Shown here: one piece after another, positions 5,047-5,231 of the stretch
Layout of the letters: every line of letters starts with the position of its first letter
Numbering within the stretch: position 1 is the first letter of the stretch
Source: Methanosarcina sp.
Lineage (GTDB): Archaea; Halobacteriota; Methanosarcinia; Methanosarcinales; Methanosarcinaceae
Direction: 5' to 3'
DNA: 5,231 nt
Assembly (NCBI GenBank): GCA_003157235.1
Contig: PMJC01000324.1
Location: 1-5,231 of the forward strand
The notes under the pieces: generated by a model
The model's input: the letters and a program-made list of their open reading frames with translations, nothing else
Told to the model about the DNA's origin: nothing
Databases searched by the model: none
Program-made: the position numbers and the translations under genes

Positions 5047-5054
5047 TATTCAAT

Positions 5055-5231
5055 CTACAAAATTGAATTATGCGATTTAATTTCACTTACTATTTCAGTT
5101 GCTTTGTCATATGCTTTTATTGCTTCATCGGACTTACCTAATTTAACTAAAGCGTCTCCTTTATTGGACCAACCATACGCATTTCGTGGGTTAATTTCAA
5201 TTGCTTTGTTATATGCTTTTATTGCTTCATC
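5055..5231 (-). CDS. TPR-repeat protein, C-terminal end (partial)
   Basis: The last 58 codons of a tetratricopeptide-repeat protein; the rest lies beyond the right edge. TPRs are 34-residue helix pairs that stack into a superhelix binding other proteins, so the role is scaffold or adaptor, with no enzymatic motif here. Visible residues 1-16 (DEAIKAYNKAIEINPR) are the second helix and the Asn-Pro turn of one repeat. Residues 18-51 are a full final repeat with the expected W-x-N-K-G-x-A-L, L-G-K, D-E-A-I and A-Y-D-K-A positions. It lacks the closing Asn-Pro, as usual for a last repeat, and a tail IKSHNSIL follows. The stop is TAG at 5055-5057. The repeats are nearly identical in DNA, suggesting recent duplication. 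No membrane segment is seen in this part. Confidence 0.95.
   Translation of the reverse strand, partial: DEAIKAYNKAIEINPRNAYGWSNKGDALVKLGKSDEAIKAYDKATEIVSEIKSHNSIL
5109..5231 (-). repeat. Direct DNA repeat within the TPR gene
   Basis: A 21-bp identical segment occurs at 5109-5129 and 5211-5231, exactly 102 bp (34 codons) apart. Similarity continues for about 17 further bases with two mismatches. It encodes DEAIKAY in both repeats. Confidence 0.85.

Noticed and set aside
1..5231. tRNA, rRNA, C/D-box RNA, CRISPR array, insertion sequence
   Set aside because: No T-loop consensus with a cloverleaf, no regularly spaced repeats, no paired C and D boxes, no transposase domain or terminal repeats with target duplication were seen.

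Overview
This window is strongly AT-rich (about 28% G+C by eye) and almost empty of intact genes. Only two coding regions can be assigned by homology, both on the minus strand. One is a GNAT-family N-acetyltransferase gene (1520-2003) split by a one-base frameshift. The other is the C-terminal end of a tetratricopeptide-repeat (TPR) protein (5055-5231), cut by the right edge. The style of the TPR repeats, TATA-like boxes close upstream of start codons, one good Shine-Dalgarno site (4828-4833) and long gene-poor AT-rich spacers suggest an archaeon. My best guess is an ammonia-oxidising Thaumarchaeota of the Nitrososphaera/Nitrosocosmicus type, whose genomes have low coding density. The lineage is inference; no rRNA, tRNA or housekeeping gene is present to fix it.

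Layout. 1-1343: no gene I can defend, only hairpins and chance-length open frames. 1344-1466 (minus): a weak candidate for a broken small membrane protein. 1520-2003 (minus): the GNAT pseudogene. 2004-2191: a spacer with a perfect 15-bp palindrome between divergent starts. 2192-2335 (plus): a small Cys-containing ORF. 2610-2871 (plus): a hydrophobic leader followed, after a one-base frame change, by a repetitive Asp/His/Arg/Gly-rich segment. 3253-3360 and 3502-3600 (plus): two mini-ORFs, the first lying inside a cluster of inverted repeats. 3601-4640: gene-poor, with several hairpins. 4647-4906 (plus): a possible small membrane peptide, then a TATA box, Shine-Dalgarno site and 21-codon ORF. 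5055-5231 (minus): the TPR gene, convergent with that ORF.

The most unusual signal is that three plus-strand mini-ORFs (2610, 3253, 3502) all begin with the octamer ATGCATTC (Met-His-Ser), each behind a TATA-like box and a purine-rich run, although their proteins do not otherwise resemble each other. The overall picture is a gene graveyard or a nursery of very short genes. In sequence this AT-rich, open frames of 45-60 codons are expected by chance, so every small ORF here is tentative. No tRNA, rRNA, CRISPR array or insertion sequence was recognised.
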